Both the position numbers and the translations under genes were made by a program. From an uncultured Verrucomicrobiales bacterium (GTDB taxonomy: Bacteria; Verrucomicrobiota; Verrucomicrobiia; Verrucomicrobiales; DEV007): 64,000 bases of DNA. The notes beneath the pieces are model-generated. The model ran no database searches and was not told where the DNA came from. It saw only the letters and a program-made list of their open reading frames with translations. This document shows, one piece after another, positions 1 through 8,897 of this stretch. The stretch's first letter is position 1; each line of letters begins with the position of its first letter. The stretch is taken from positions 1 through 64,000 of the forward strand of contig CALAHF010000162.1 of the NCBI GenBank assembly GCA_937891465.1, written 5' to 3'.

Positions 1-657
1 ATGATCATAAACAGCAACGGTCGATATCTGCGAAACGCCTTCTCTCTCTTTGAGATACTGACGGTGCTTGCGGTGATCGGCTTGCTGATCGCCCTCTCTA
101 CGGTGGCGCTTTCGAGCTTATCGTCGACTGGCCTATCTACCTCGACTCGGCAAGTGGCGGATTTCATGAATTTGTGCCGAAGTCGGGCGATCGCTGAGCA
201 TACGGTGGTTCGATTCGGCGTGGTGGTCCCACCTGTGACTGGCGACCCAGATGCGGCCTACCGAGCCTACAGTTCCTGGAGTTGGAATAAAATTAACCGG
301 CAATTTGAGCAAAGTTCTAAGTGGCATCAGGTGACTTCTGATATTGTTTTCGCAACTGAAACAAGTGCCCTGATTCGTCAGTCAGAATACGCTCACTTTG
401 ATGCGGCATCGGTTCGCGGTGATCATTTTGTGGATCTCGTTCCCGGCAAAAAATTTCTTGTTGATTCGCCAAACGGTGAAGTTGAAGTGCGTTTCTTTGA
501 ATATACAGCAGCGGGCCGGGCGAGAGTTCCGAATGGTGAAGAGCGAAATATCATTGCTGTGTTGAAGCCTGGAAATCGGGGCGTAAACGATACGCCGAAC
601 TGGGCTCAGATCAATGTTGATCGACTAACAGGGAGGGTCCGGGTCTACCGTCCATGA
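1..657 (+). CDS. vccD: Verru_Chthon cassette protein D (prepilin-like)
   Basis: 218-residue protein with a pilin-like N-terminus: a short basic leader (residues 1-12), the processing motif AFSLFE where type IV prepilins have GFTLIE, then a hydrophobic helix to about residue 38. The rest is a soluble pseudopilin-sized domain. Position as first gene of a four-gene set (two more prepilin-like proteins and a ~1100-residue partner) matches the Verru_Chthon cassette described from Verrucomicrobium and Chthoniobacter; size and sequence fit member D. It probably is cleaved and assembled at the inner membrane like a minor pseudopilin, but function is not established for the family. The ATG is base 1 of the window, so a longer N-terminus cannot be excluded. 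Its stop overlaps the next start (ATGA). Confidence 0.75.
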   Translation: MIINSNGRYLRNAFSLFEILTVLAVIGLLIALSTVALSSLSSTGLSTSTRQVADFMNLCRSRAIAEHTVVRFGVVVPPVTGDPDAAYRAYSSWSWNKINRQFEQSSKWHQVTSDIVFATETSALIRQSEYAHFDAASVRGDHFVDLVPGKKFLVDSPNGEVEVRFFEYTAAGRARVPNGEERNIIAVLKPGNRGVNDTPNWAQINVDRLTGRVRVYRP

Positions 658-1178
658 AAACCAATCGCAACGCTCCTGCGGCTCGAGCTTTCTCTTTGAT
701 TGAGGTCACGATCGCCATGGCTATTGCAGCGGTGGCATTAATTTTGATTGTTGGGCTGTTGCCGCCGGCGCTCACTTCGGCAAGAGACAGCGCGGATCAG
801 ACTGCAATCGGAACGGTGTTGGAAGATGTGCATGATCGATTGGAAGGCTCGCCATTGAAGGTGGGAGTTCCTGATATCAGTCCGCTTTTTTATGATCAGC
901 AGGGCCGCTTTGTTTCCGACGATCATACGGACACATTGGAGTCGCGCCGTTTTTTCAAAGTCGAGCTGGAACTGGCGGAATTTTCCGAAGCGGCGAAGAT
1001 TGAAAATATTAACGGAATGCTAGGGCTGTCTGTCGAGGTCTATTGGCCGCTCAATGAGAGCCGCGATCCGATTGGTTCATCGAGGCCGAAAACAACGATT
1101 AGCTATCCGGTTACTACTTTTACCGGCCCTGACTGGCAGTTGATCGAACCTGAATTTGTTCCGAAAATCGAATTTTAG
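654..1178 (+). CDS. vccB: Verru_Chthon cassette protein B (prepilin-like)
   Basis: 174-residue protein with leader, processing site and helix typical of type IV prepilins: basic leader to residue 12, motif AFSLIE, then hydrophobic segment to about residue 35. The ATG overlaps the stop of the preceding gene by four bases (ATGA), which implies translational coupling. Second prepilin-like gene of the cassette; length and order fit member B. Known of the family: a conserved cassette in Verrucomicrobiota with pilin-type N-termini. Inferred: a structural or minor pseudopilin component exported and processed together with its neighbours. Confidence 0.75.
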   Translation: MKTNRNAPAARAFSLIEVTIAMAIAAVALILIVGLLPPALTSARDSADQTAIGTVLEDVHDRLEGSPLKVGVPDISPLFYDQQGRFVSDDHTDTLESRRFFKVELELAEFSEAAKIENINGMLGLSVEVYWPLNESRDPIGSSRPKTTISYPVTTFTGPDWQLIEPEFVPKIEF

Positions 1179-1187
1179 AAACTACCC

Positions 1188-2192
1188 TTGATTACAAGAT
1201 CACAACTTTCCAGGCAAGTTGAACGCGCGTTTTCGCTTATCGAATTGCTAGTAGCGATGGCGATCACGACGGTCGTGATGGTGTTGCTGTTTGGGGCGCT
1301 CGAAGTGGTATCGAGTGCTTGGATTGATGGTGAGCGCCGAATTGATACGCATCAACGTGCTCGGGGTGCGTTGGAGTTGGTCGCCCGGGAACTGACTCCG
1401 GCAGTGGTTGATACCAGAATGCAATTTGTGATGTTGCCGAGTTATTTGCTGGCTGATGTTGGCGCGACCCATGTGGTGCCGAACTCTCCGGCGATGCTGT
1501 GGATGGCGCCGATCGGAACGAACGGTGAATTGCGTTGTGTGGGGTATTACCTTTACCGGGACACTGAGCGGAAATTCTATCGTCTCAAACGTATTTTTAT
1601 AAAGCCGGACAACGACCTGTATTTTCCGAAGCTGACGAATTACGACAATGCGCGTGATGTTGAAATGCGGACGGATCCGACTTCCGCAAGATGGTTTCTC
1701 GATCGCTGGGATCCACAGGCGTTCGACGAAGAGGATCCGGATAATTACGAAGCGATTGTTTCATCTGCGGCCGACGGGATTATTGCCTTTTGGGTTCAAG
1801 CATATGATCTTCTTGGTAATCCGATTCCCTGGGTGTCCGAATCTGTAAATCATCCGAGTTCAGATCTGATCTACAATTCGGCAGCCTATTTTCAAATGGC
1901 GACGACGACCCCATTCGATAATGGCGAGTCGTTCGCTTACCTCTCAGAATCGCCCATGGTGATGAAGGGAAATAAAGTTCCGGCGGAAATCGAAATTTCG
2001 GTGGTGACAATTGATCGGACGACAATGGCGCGCGATCCCGAGATTCCTGAGATGCAGTTGATTCTTCGGGCCGACGGATCTCTCGACGTAGATGAATCGG
2101 TCGATCTGTTTTTGGAAGAGTTGAAAGCCAACGGTATCAACCGTTCGAAGGTTTTCTCGACACGAGTCAAATTGGTGAATGGGGCGGGATAA
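1188..2192 (+). CDS. vccC: Verru_Chthon cassette protein C (prepilin-like)
   Basis: 334-residue protein starting at a TTG codon nine bases after the previous stop. No ATG exists before the prepilin motif, so TTG is needed to include the leader (MITRSQ...) and the processing site AFSLIE at about residues 14-19, followed by a hydrophobic helix to about residue 38. The large periplasmic part resembles the J-type (GspJ-like) size class of pseudopilins. Third gene of the Verru_Chthon cassette and consistent with member C. Likely an inner-membrane-anchored minor pseudopilin; the partner secretion or pilus machine is not encoded next to it, although an orphan GspD secretin lies at 21727. Confidence 0.75.
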   Translation: MITRSQLSRQVERAFSLIELLVAMAITTVVMVLLFGALEVVSSAWIDGERRIDTHQRARGALELVARELTPAVVDTRMQFVMLPSYLLADVGATHVVPNSPAMLWMAPIGTNGELRCVGYYLYRDTERKFYRLKRIFIKPDNDLYFPKLTNYDNARDVEMRTDPTSARWFLDRWDPQAFDEEDPDNYEAIVSSAADGIIAFWVQAYDLLGNPIPWVSESVNHPSSDLIYNSAAYFQMATTTPFDNGESFAYLSESPMVMKGNKVPAEIEISVVTIDRTTMARDPEIPEMQLILRADGSLDVDESVDLFLEELKANGINRSKVFSTRVKLVNGAG

Positions 2193-2201
2193 AAAAGGGG
2201 T

Positions 2202-5200
2202 ATGAAAATAATTCGTCAGGGATTGAAACAACAACCATATACCTCGAATCGCGGTGCGGCGCTGGTCATGACATTGATCATTGTTGCGATGATGACGATC
2301 CTGGCCGTTGCTTTTTTGGTGAGCATGCAAGTCGAGCAGCGAGCGTCTCACGCTTATGCAAACACCCAGCGAGCGAAAATGATTGCGCAGGGTTCGGTTA
2401 GTCATGCCGTCGAACTGCTTCGCTCCAACATTCCTGAACCGGCTCAAATCGGGGAAAATGCCGAAACAGCTCCCGGTGAAAACTGGGTGAGTAATCCGGG
2501 CCAGCTAACAATTTTTACTAAATCCGGTGAGAAAAAAGTTCCGCTCCATACCGGCGAAGTGGATCGGGATCCGAAAAGCACGACGGATCCCAATGTGTAT
2601 TCAGTCGATTTAAACGAGCCGCTTCCCGGGGAAGAAGAGCCGATGATCGCGATGGCGCTGAACGATGAGGGGGCTCCGGACTACGGACAAGAGAATCCCG
2701 AGATGCGAGTCAAATGGGCGCCGATTTTTCGAAAGCCGGGCGAAAAACCGGGAGCCGAAAACCCTTTGATCGGGCGATATGCATTTTGGATGGATGACGA
2801 AAGCTCCAAACTTAATTTCAACGCCACTCTGGGAAAGCCTTCACCGACAGAAGATGATCCAGAGCAATTTCACAAACAATACAAAATGGGGTTGATGACA
2901 CCATTGTTTCGTCGGGGTGCCGGTGATGTTGAATTCAATCAGTCGAGTGGCGATCGTGAGTGGGCGCTCGGAAAACTCCGTTCCGTCAATCTCGACGTGC
3001 TTTTCGATGATCCTAATGATCTGGATTACAATCAGCTGCTGGCCCATGCCTGGCTTCGTGGTTTTAGTCGTTACCCCGAAGCAATACTCGACTTCGTTCA
3101 CGTTTCTGATCGAGACCAATGGTATGCTGGAAATAAATTCAATCTCACGTTTTACAGCCGTAGCCCTGAGTTCAATGCATTTGGCCGCCCCCGTTTATTC
3201 ACGACAGACATTCCGCTCTCGCTTGAAGCAGGGCCGCTTTATCAGCTTCCGTTTGTTTATGACGACCCAAGCGCCGCCACGATCGACAAACTAGAAGATG
3301 GAACCCTTCACCTTCACTCATTGCTGGGCAGTTTAGGATTTACTCATACAATTGATGACGATGTTGATGGCAGGGTCAATGCTGCAAATATTGTCAATCG
3401 AGCTCAACTTGAAATGCTCATGCGGTATTTTCGGCGTGAATGGCCGGGTTACGATGGGGCGTCTCTCGTTCAAAAATATGGTGAACTCGAGGCTTACCAA
3501 ATGGCGTTGAACATGCTGTTGATGTCTCGAATGGCGACGACAACGATGAACAACAGCCTCAATATCGGTTCTCGAGATTGGGCGTGGCGGACAACGAGCG
3601 TGAACTACTCGCCTCACTCCGAGGAGAGGAAAGGATCGAATCCCGAGCGGTTTTATTGGCAGATAGAACCTGAAAGCCAGCCCGGTAAAAAAGTGCCGAT
3701 GCTTCCACAAACACCCGGTCCGCACATCATGGAAGTGAGGATGATTTTCAAAGCAGTTCAAGGAAACAACCCTACAAAATTCGGAATTCAATACCGCCAC
3801 GAAACCGAAGTCTACATGAACCCGGGTGGCCCCGTTTTGGAACTCTGGCGATTTCCCACTAAAGTCGATTACTTCCACATCAAGGCTAAAGGAGGCGGAA
3901 CTGAGGCCGAGCAACGGTTCGGACCAATTTCTCCTGATGCACCCGATGCAGAAACAAATCCAAGTCGGAATTGGAATCATGGTTATACTCTGGGGCGTTT
4001 GCGAGCGACTGCTCCTCGTCCAATTAATATCGGTCCACGTGGAGGACGCCAAAATTCGCGTAATCGAATCGTGGTTACGTCACAGACCCGCGCAATTGGC
4101 AATGGGCATTCGTGGGTGCCGGCAAGTGGTGGTGTTGAATTCGACCGAAAAAAGGGGAGCAAAGTCAAAATTGATCTCAAATGGAGACTTGGAATGGGAG
4201 TGAACCCTGGTTGGGACCGCCCCCGCCAAATGATTCCTCTTGGGGAGGAAGAAGTCGATACGCTGGATGCCAGTATTGATCTCGATCTTCGCCCTGGTGA
4301 AGAGTATTCGATTTCGTGGCAAATCATCGACCCGCGTCTTAGTTGGAGCAGGGATCAATGGGTCAAAGAGGAGGCCGAAGACGGAACAGCTGGGACTCCG
4401 GGGCAACTGAACACAGGTGAGCCGGGGGAATTTTCGTCAGAGAAAAGCAAGTTTCGATACATCCAACGTGGTCCTGGCAGCATCACTGATCCTGCGAATC
4501 CGGGAAAAGGAAGAGCATTTGGAATCAATCGTCCAGATGAATACAATTCGCGCTCACGGGTCTCATCAATTGGTTATTGGTCGACCATTCATACAGGAAT
4601 CCAGAACCTTGCCCCCTATCGAACCATGAATTTGGGAGGTGGTGTAACCCCCGATACCCAATCGCCTCCGGACTATGTCATGCTCGATTTGCTTGGCGCC
4701 ACTTACCCGATGCAACACGACCAGTGGCGTATCAACTCGACCTTGCCGGATGAATTTTCCACCATTTCCTTCATGCACAGTACGGCAGGTCAAATCAACG
4801 TGAACTCCAAAATTTACCCTGTGAATAACTACTTTGATGCGCCGGTGCGCAAGAAACCCCTTGAAGCGGTTTTCAAACATCTGAGAAGCGATTCTGAAAT
4901 CCGGGATTTCGTAAACGATATCGTCGATAAACAAGAGTCAGGACCCTTTCAATACATCGGCGAAATCGGAACCGTGGCGAGTGCAAATCTTAAGGGGACT
5001 GATGCGACCGAGTTCTTCAACGAGGCTCCGCTTCGGAATATGGCGGGGTGTCTCACCACAAAGTCGAACTGCTTTAGCGTTTGGGGTGTTTCCCAAGTGA
5101 TCAAAAAAATTCCGGGACATACCGAATGGGGAGAATTTGAAGACGGCGACACTGTGCTGGCTGAAAAGCGATATCACGCCATCGTCGAGCGTTATATTTG

Positions 5201-5552
5201 GCCCGGGAAAGATGGCATTCCGGGAAATGGCCATTTCAATAGCCAGGGAATCTGGGATAAGCTGGCTATCCAGCGAGCCGTTATTCCAAAAAACGGAAGC
5301 AACACGGATACCCTGTTTCAGCTTCCCGGTTCACCACCTCTTTTTAAAGCAGGGGAAAATCTACGGCTGCGACTTGACCTTAAAGGCACTTATCCCGTAT
5401 TTGATGGTCCTCAGGAAGTCCTCATGGGCAGATATACCCGACACGCGTTGGGAAATGTGGCATGGGAACGGTCCACTCTTGAAAATGCAATGAATCCACC
5501 TCAGCCTGTCATCAAGTACCGTGTCGTCTATTTTAAATACCTCGATGAATAA
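2202..5552 (+). CDS. vccA: Verru_Chthon cassette protein A (large, PilX-like N-terminus)
   Basis: 1116-residue protein, by far the largest of the cassette. Residues about 18-45 form a PilX/GspK-like hydrophobic segment after a basic stretch (RGAALVMTLIIVAMM...), without the canonical FSLIE motif; the remainder is extracytoplasmic. A purine-rich Shine-Dalgarno-like stretch (AAAGGGGT) precedes the ATG at 2202. Size and position fit Verru_Chthon cassette protein A. By analogy with GspK, it could cap or initiate a pseudopilus built from the three preceding proteins; this is inference. Its stop codon is overlapped by the start of the next gene (ATGAATAA), so the operon continues. Confidence 0.75.
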   Translation: MKIIRQGLKQQPYTSNRGAALVMTLIIVAMMTILAVAFLVSMQVEQRASHAYANTQRAKMIAQGSVSHAVELLRSNIPEPAQIGENAETAPGENWVSNPGQLTIFTKSGEKKVPLHTGEVDRDPKSTTDPNVYSVDLNEPLPGEEEPMIAMALNDEGAPDYGQENPEMRVKWAPIFRKPGEKPGAENPLIGRYAFWMDDESSKLNFNATLGKPSPTEDDPEQFHKQYKMGLMTPLFRRGAGDVEFNQSSGDREWALGKLRSVNLDVLFDDPNDLDYNQLLAHAWLRGFSRYPEAILDFVHVSDRDQWYAGNKFNLTFYSRSPEFNAFGRPRLFTTDIPLSLEAGPLYQLPFVYDDPSAATIDKLEDGTLHLHSLLGSLGFTHTIDDDVDGRVNAANIVNRAQLEMLMRYFRREWPGYDGASLVQKYGELEAYQMALNMLLMSRMATTTMNNSLNIGSRDWAWRTTSVNYSPHSEERKGSNPERFYWQIEPESQPGKKVPMLPQTPGPHIMEVRMIFKAVQGNNPTKFGIQYRHETEVYMNPGGPVLELWRFPTKVDYFHIKAKGGGTEAEQRFGPISPDAPDAETNPSRNWNHGYTLGRLRATAPRPINIGPRGGRQNSRNRIVVTSQTRAIGNGHSWVPASGGVEFDRKKGSKVKIDLKWRLGMGVNPGWDRPRQMIPLGEEEVDTLDASIDLDLRPGEEYSISWQIIDPRLSWSRDQWVKEEAEDGTAGTPGQLNTGEPGEFSSEKSKFRYIQRGPGSITDPANPGKGRAFGINRPDEYNSRSRVSSIGYWSTIHTGIQNLAPYRTMNLGGGVTPDTQSPPDYVMLDLLGATYPMQHDQWRINSTLPDEFSTISFMHSTAGQINVNSKIYPVNNYFDAPVRKKPLEAVFKHLRSDSEIRDFVNDIVDKQESGPFQYIGEIGTVASANLKGTDATEFFNEAPLRNMAGCLTTKSNCFSVWGVSQVIKKIPGHTEWGEFEDGDTVLAEKRYHAIVERYIWPGKDGIPGNGHFNSQGIWDKLAIQRAVIPKNGSNTDTLFQLPGSPPLFKAGENLRLRLDLKGTYPVFDGPQEVLMGRYTRHALGNVAWERSTLENAMNPPQPVIKYRVVYFKYLDE

Positions 5553-6303
5553 AATTGTTAGCGCTGTTCTCATGTTCACTCTGGTGATGTCCCAAGTTCG
5601 CGCTCAGGACGAAACGGAAAAACCAGACAAACCGGAAAAAGACTCGGAGGGAATCATTCCAATTTCACCTGTGAAACTTTTTGATGCGCTTCCGGCAAAT
5701 CCGAAGACATGGGAATTGAAACGGTCGATTGGAACTCGCAGCTATTCTGGGTGGGTTGAATCCCGTGTTCAGCGCATTTTCGAAAAGAAAGTCATCGATC
5801 CCAAAAAGCCGGATGAGCCCGAGAAGGTTCTTGTTACGCGTGTTACCATCACGGATACCGGAAAATTCTCTGAGGCCATTGCTGGATTTGATGACTTTAA
5901 GCCGGAAAAACACGAGGATTACGAAAAGGCGTTTATTCAAAAATACCCTGCAGTCATTGTGCCATACGAAGGTGAGGTGGAAGTGACACTGCTTGTAAAA
6001 GGGCGTTTTAAAGTTGAGTATATTTTGGAAAATCAGCCAAAAAAGTATCTGAAGGAATGGATGCGACATACGAAATTCGATGTCCTCACAAAGATTGCTG
6101 ATACCCCAGTGACGGTCCTTCCAGCTGAGATTAATATTCTAAAAATTGACCAACTCAATCCCAAGAAAAATTCAGTCTATCTGCTCGCGACCAGCTCCAA
6201 TAGTCAACAGGCAAAAGACCTTGCTGAAGAAGAAATCCTTCAGAAAAAAATCGACGGTGAAATTCCAGTGTTGCCGGGCGAACTCGATTTCCTCTTAGAG
6301 TAG
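5545..6303 (+). CDS. Exported protein coupled to the Verru_Chthon cassette
   Basis: 252-residue protein of unrecognised family. The chosen ATG at 5545 overlaps the vccA stop (start and stop share ATGAATAA); it gives a clean signal peptide (MNKIVSAVLMFTLVMSQVRA, cleavage expected before QDE). A GTG start at 5521 would add residues that spoil it. The mature protein begins with a charged Glu/Lys/Pro stretch and has no obvious cysteine or membrane segment, so it is probably periplasmic. Tight coupling to vccA argues it acts with the cassette. The gene ends six bases before a palindromic repeat that separates it from the convergent SDR gene. Confidence 0.6.
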   Translation: MNKIVSAVLMFTLVMSQVRAQDETEKPDKPEKDSEGIIPISPVKLFDALPANPKTWELKRSIGTRSYSGWVESRVQRIFEKKVIDPKKPDEPEKVLVTRVTITDTGKFSEAIAGFDDFKPEKHEDYEKAFIQKYPAVIVPYEGEVEVTLLVKGRFKVEYILENQPKKYLKEWMRHTKFDVLTKIADTPVTVLPAEINILKIDQLNPKKNSVYLLATSSNSQQAKDLAEEEILQKKIDGEIPVLPGELDFLLE

Positions 6304-6315
6304 AAAACGGTTCCA

Positions 6316-6358
6316 CGAACGAATAGGGTATGTTCATCGAACATACCCTATTGGTTCG
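6316..6358. repeat. Hairpin-unit repeat, inverted doublet
   Basis: Two 21-bp units at 22-bp pitch (6316-6336 and 6338-6358) in opposite orientation (core TAGGG then CCCTA). Together they make a nearly perfect palindrome with 14-bp inner arms (6322-6335 and 6339-6352) around a three-base loop. It lies between two convergent genes and could end transcription from both sides, though no T-run follows. Confidence 0.9.
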
Positions 6359-6366
6359 AAAAAGTG

Positions 6367-7137
6367 CTACAATGCTCGGGCAAAGGCTCCGCCGTCGACG
6401 AGTAGGATTTCGCCAGTGATGTAGCTTCCGGCATCGCTCGCGAGCATGATCGCGGGTCCGGCGAGCTCGGGTGGATTGCCCCAGCGTTGTAGGGCGGTTC
6501 GATCGGAGAATTCTTTCTTCTGCTTGTCGTCCAAAAGGCTCATCGGCAGATCGGTTAGAAACGGGCCGGGGCCGATACAGTTCACGGTAATTCCGTGTGG
6601 CCCGAGATCGAGTGCGCTGGCTTTCGCCAAGCCGATGAGCCCGGCTTTGGTCGCTGAATAGACGTTTCGTCCAGGTTTTGAACCCACGCCGAGGACTGAT
6701 GAAATGTGAATGATCCGCCCCCACGAGCGTTCTTTCATGCCGGGAACGAAGGCGCGGGTCAGGCGCATGATTGAGGTCAAATTCAGCTCCATCACGCGAT
6801 CCCACGTTTCATCGTCAATTTCGTCAATCGCCTGCGGGGCATTGGTTCCGGCATTGTTGATCAAGATATCGACTTTCCCCGTGGTTTCCAACGTGTCAGC
6901 TGCAAAGGCGTCGGTCGCGGCGCGATCAAGCATATCGACGACGCGATATTCGACTTTCACATCGAGTCCTTCGCCAATTTCTGCGGCGGCTACTTTCAAC
7001 TCGCCTTCGCTTCGCGAATTGATCATTATATCAGCCCCGCATTCCGCGAGGCCGCGAGCCATTGCTTTTCCCAGTCCTTTACTGCCGCCCGTGATCACTG
7101 CGACCCGTCCTTTTAGATTAAAGAGATTGCATTGCAT
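6367..7137 (-). CDS. SDR family NAD(P)-dependent oxidoreductase
   Basis: 256-residue classical short-chain dehydrogenase. Visible motifs: cofactor-binding TGGSKGLG at about residues 16-23, NNAG in the middle, catalytic Ser in the HISSV segment and the catalytic pair in YSATK. It ends with the typical GEILLVDGG motif. It resembles the gluconate 5-dehydrogenase/KduD type. It is divergent from an altronate dehydratase gene with only 51 bp between the start codons, so the two probably share a control region and a pathway, most simply oxidation or reduction of a hexonate or hexuronate. Exact substrate is not readable from sequence. Confidence 0.85.
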   Translation of the reverse strand: MQCNLFNLKGRVAVITGGSKGLGKAMARGLAECGADIMINSRSEGELKVAAAEIGEGLDVKVEYRVVDMLDRAATDAFAADTLETTGKVDILINNAGTNAPQAIDEIDDETWDRVMELNLTSIMRLTRAFVPGMKERSWGRIIHISSVLGVGSKPGRNVYSATKAGLIGLAKASALDLGPHGITVNCIGPGPFLTDLPMSLLDDKQKKEFSDRTALQRWGNPPELAGPAIMLASDAGSYITGEILLVDGGAFARAL

Positions 7138-7188
7138 GGCGGGATGTTGGACTGATCAATTCCATTTCGCAAGACTCCCTTTTTCAAA

Positions 7189-8838
7189 ATGAATGCTGCT
7201 ATTACTATCGATCCAAAAGATGATCTCGCTGTTGCCCTCCGCGATTTGGAGGCGGGCGAAACAGTGACGGTGAATGGCGAATCGATTACGGTTGTGGAGA
7301 AAATCACAGCAAAGCAAAAATTCGCGATGCACGATTTCGCGATTGATGAGCGGGCAACGCAATATGGGGTGACGGTCGGAAAAGCGACAACTCCAATCGT
7401 AAAGGGTGCCTGGATTTCCACTGCGAATTTGGTTCATGATGCACACGGCTATTCGTTGGCGGATCGCAAAATGACTCAGTGGGAAGCCCCGGATGTTTCG
7501 CATCTTTCTGCGCTTACGTTTGATGGGTTTCACCGTGAGAATGGAGCCGTTGGCACAGCGAATTATTGGATCGTGATCCCAATGGTTTTTTGCGAAAACC
7601 GGAATGTGGGTGTGATGCGTGAGGCTTTGCTAAAGCCGTTCGGATACGCCGCGACGTCGCATTACGAAGCGTTTGGTGAAAAAATTGCGGCGCTCTGTCA
7701 GGGGGATCTGGATGCCGAAGCGATTCGTGCGTTTTCCACGGAAAGCGAAGACATCACTCGTCCACGACAGCTGTTTCCTAATGTCGACGGCGTGAAATTT
7801 CTGACTCACGGGCTTGGGTGTGGCGGGACGCGTGGGGATTCAACTGCGCTTTGTGCGCTGTTGGCTGGATATGCGACCCACCCGAATGTGGCTGGGACTA
7901 CCGTGTTGAGTCTCGGTTGCCAAAATGCGGAGGTCGAAACGTTGCAGGAAGAAGTCAAAAAACGGGATCCGAATTATTCCAAGCCACTTCACATTTTCGA
8001 GCAACAAAGTTGGCCGTCTGAACGCGAGATGATGGAAGCCGCCATCCGTGAAACGGTTGCTGGGATGGCCGAGGCGAACAAGCTGGAACGAAAGCCTGCG
8101 CCACTTTCGAAGATGATTTTCGGAGCGGAATGTGGGGCGAGCGACGGTTTTTCCGGAGTCTCAGCAAATCCAACGGTCGGTCAAGTTTCCGATTTGTTAG
8201 TCGCTCTTGGGGGCAGTGTTATTTTGTCCGAATTCCCCGAGCTTTGCGGCGTCGAGCAGGAGCTGGTAAACCGCTGTGTCACGGACGAGGTCGCACGTGA
8301 TTTCACCACCTTGATGGATGCCTACAATCGCGCGGCTGAAGCGGTTGGCGCCAAATTATCTGAGAATCCAAGCCCCGGGAATATCAGGGATGGTCTGATT
8401 ACCGATGCGATTAAATCAGCGGGAGCCGCAAAAAAAGGGGGGACATCACCCGCGACGGCAGCTTTCGATTATCCAGGCTGGGTGCAAACTCCTGGCCTAA
8501 ATTTGATGAATACCCCTGGGAATGACGTCGAGTCCACCACGGCGATGGCCGGGGCTCATGCCAACGTCATCGCCTTCACGACTGGAATGGGAACGCCGAC
8601 GGGAAATCCGGTGACGCCCGTGATCAAAGTGGCGTCGAACACGGAGCTCGCCGAAAAAATGAGCGACCTGATCGACTTTGATTGTGGCCCGATTATTCGC
8701 GGTGAGCAGGGGATCGAAGCCTTGGGCGAGGCGATGCTGAAGCTCGTGATCGAAGTGGCATCAGGACGCGTGAAAACCAAGGCTCAGCTTCTCGGGCAGG
8801 ACGATTTCCTGCCGTGGAAACGTGGGGTTTCTTTGTGA
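7189..8838 (+). CDS. uxaA: UxaA-family altronate/galactarate dehydratase
   Basis: 549 residues, the length expected for UxaA-type dehydratases that carry an N-terminal SAF domain (about residues 1-75) followed by the large catalytic region. Family signatures visible: the RENGAVGTANYW segment at the domain joint, the Cys-rich HGLGCGGTRGD stretch and a later AECGASDGFSG motif that in this family holds a metal ligand. It dehydrates altronate (or a related sugar acid) to a 2-keto-3-deoxy acid, the central step of galacturonate breakdown. The divergent SDR gene may supply its substrate. No keto-deoxy-gluconate kinase or aldolase gene lies nearby. Confidence 0.85.
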   Translation: MNAAITIDPKDDLAVALRDLEAGETVTVNGESITVVEKITAKQKFAMHDFAIDERATQYGVTVGKATTPIVKGAWISTANLVHDAHGYSLADRKMTQWEAPDVSHLSALTFDGFHRENGAVGTANYWIVIPMVFCENRNVGVMREALLKPFGYAATSHYEAFGEKIAALCQGDLDAEAIRAFSTESEDITRPRQLFPNVDGVKFLTHGLGCGGTRGDSTALCALLAGYATHPNVAGTTVLSLGCQNAEVETLQEEVKKRDPNYSKPLHIFEQQSWPSEREMMEAAIRETVAGMAEANKLERKPAPLSKMIFGAECGASDGFSGVSANPTVGQVSDLLVALGGSVILSEFPELCGVEQELVNRCVTDEVARDFTTLMDAYNRAAEAVGAKLSENPSPGNIRDGLITDAIKSAGAAKKGGTSPATAAFDYPGWVQTPGLNLMNTPGNDVESTTAMAGAHANVIAFTTGMGTPTGNPVTPVIKVASNTELAEKMSDLIDFDCGPIIRGEQGIEALGEAMLKLVIEVASGRVKTKAQLLGQDDFLPWKRGVSL

Positions 8839-8897
8839 AGTGACGACGTGCCCCGATTTTGGTTGAAGTAAGGTTGAGGTTTCCACATTCTATTCTG

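Noticed and set aside
3333-4052. Minus-strand open frame of 239 codons
   Set aside because: Lies wholly inside vccA on the opposite strand; no start context or recognisable motif, so it is an antisense shadow.
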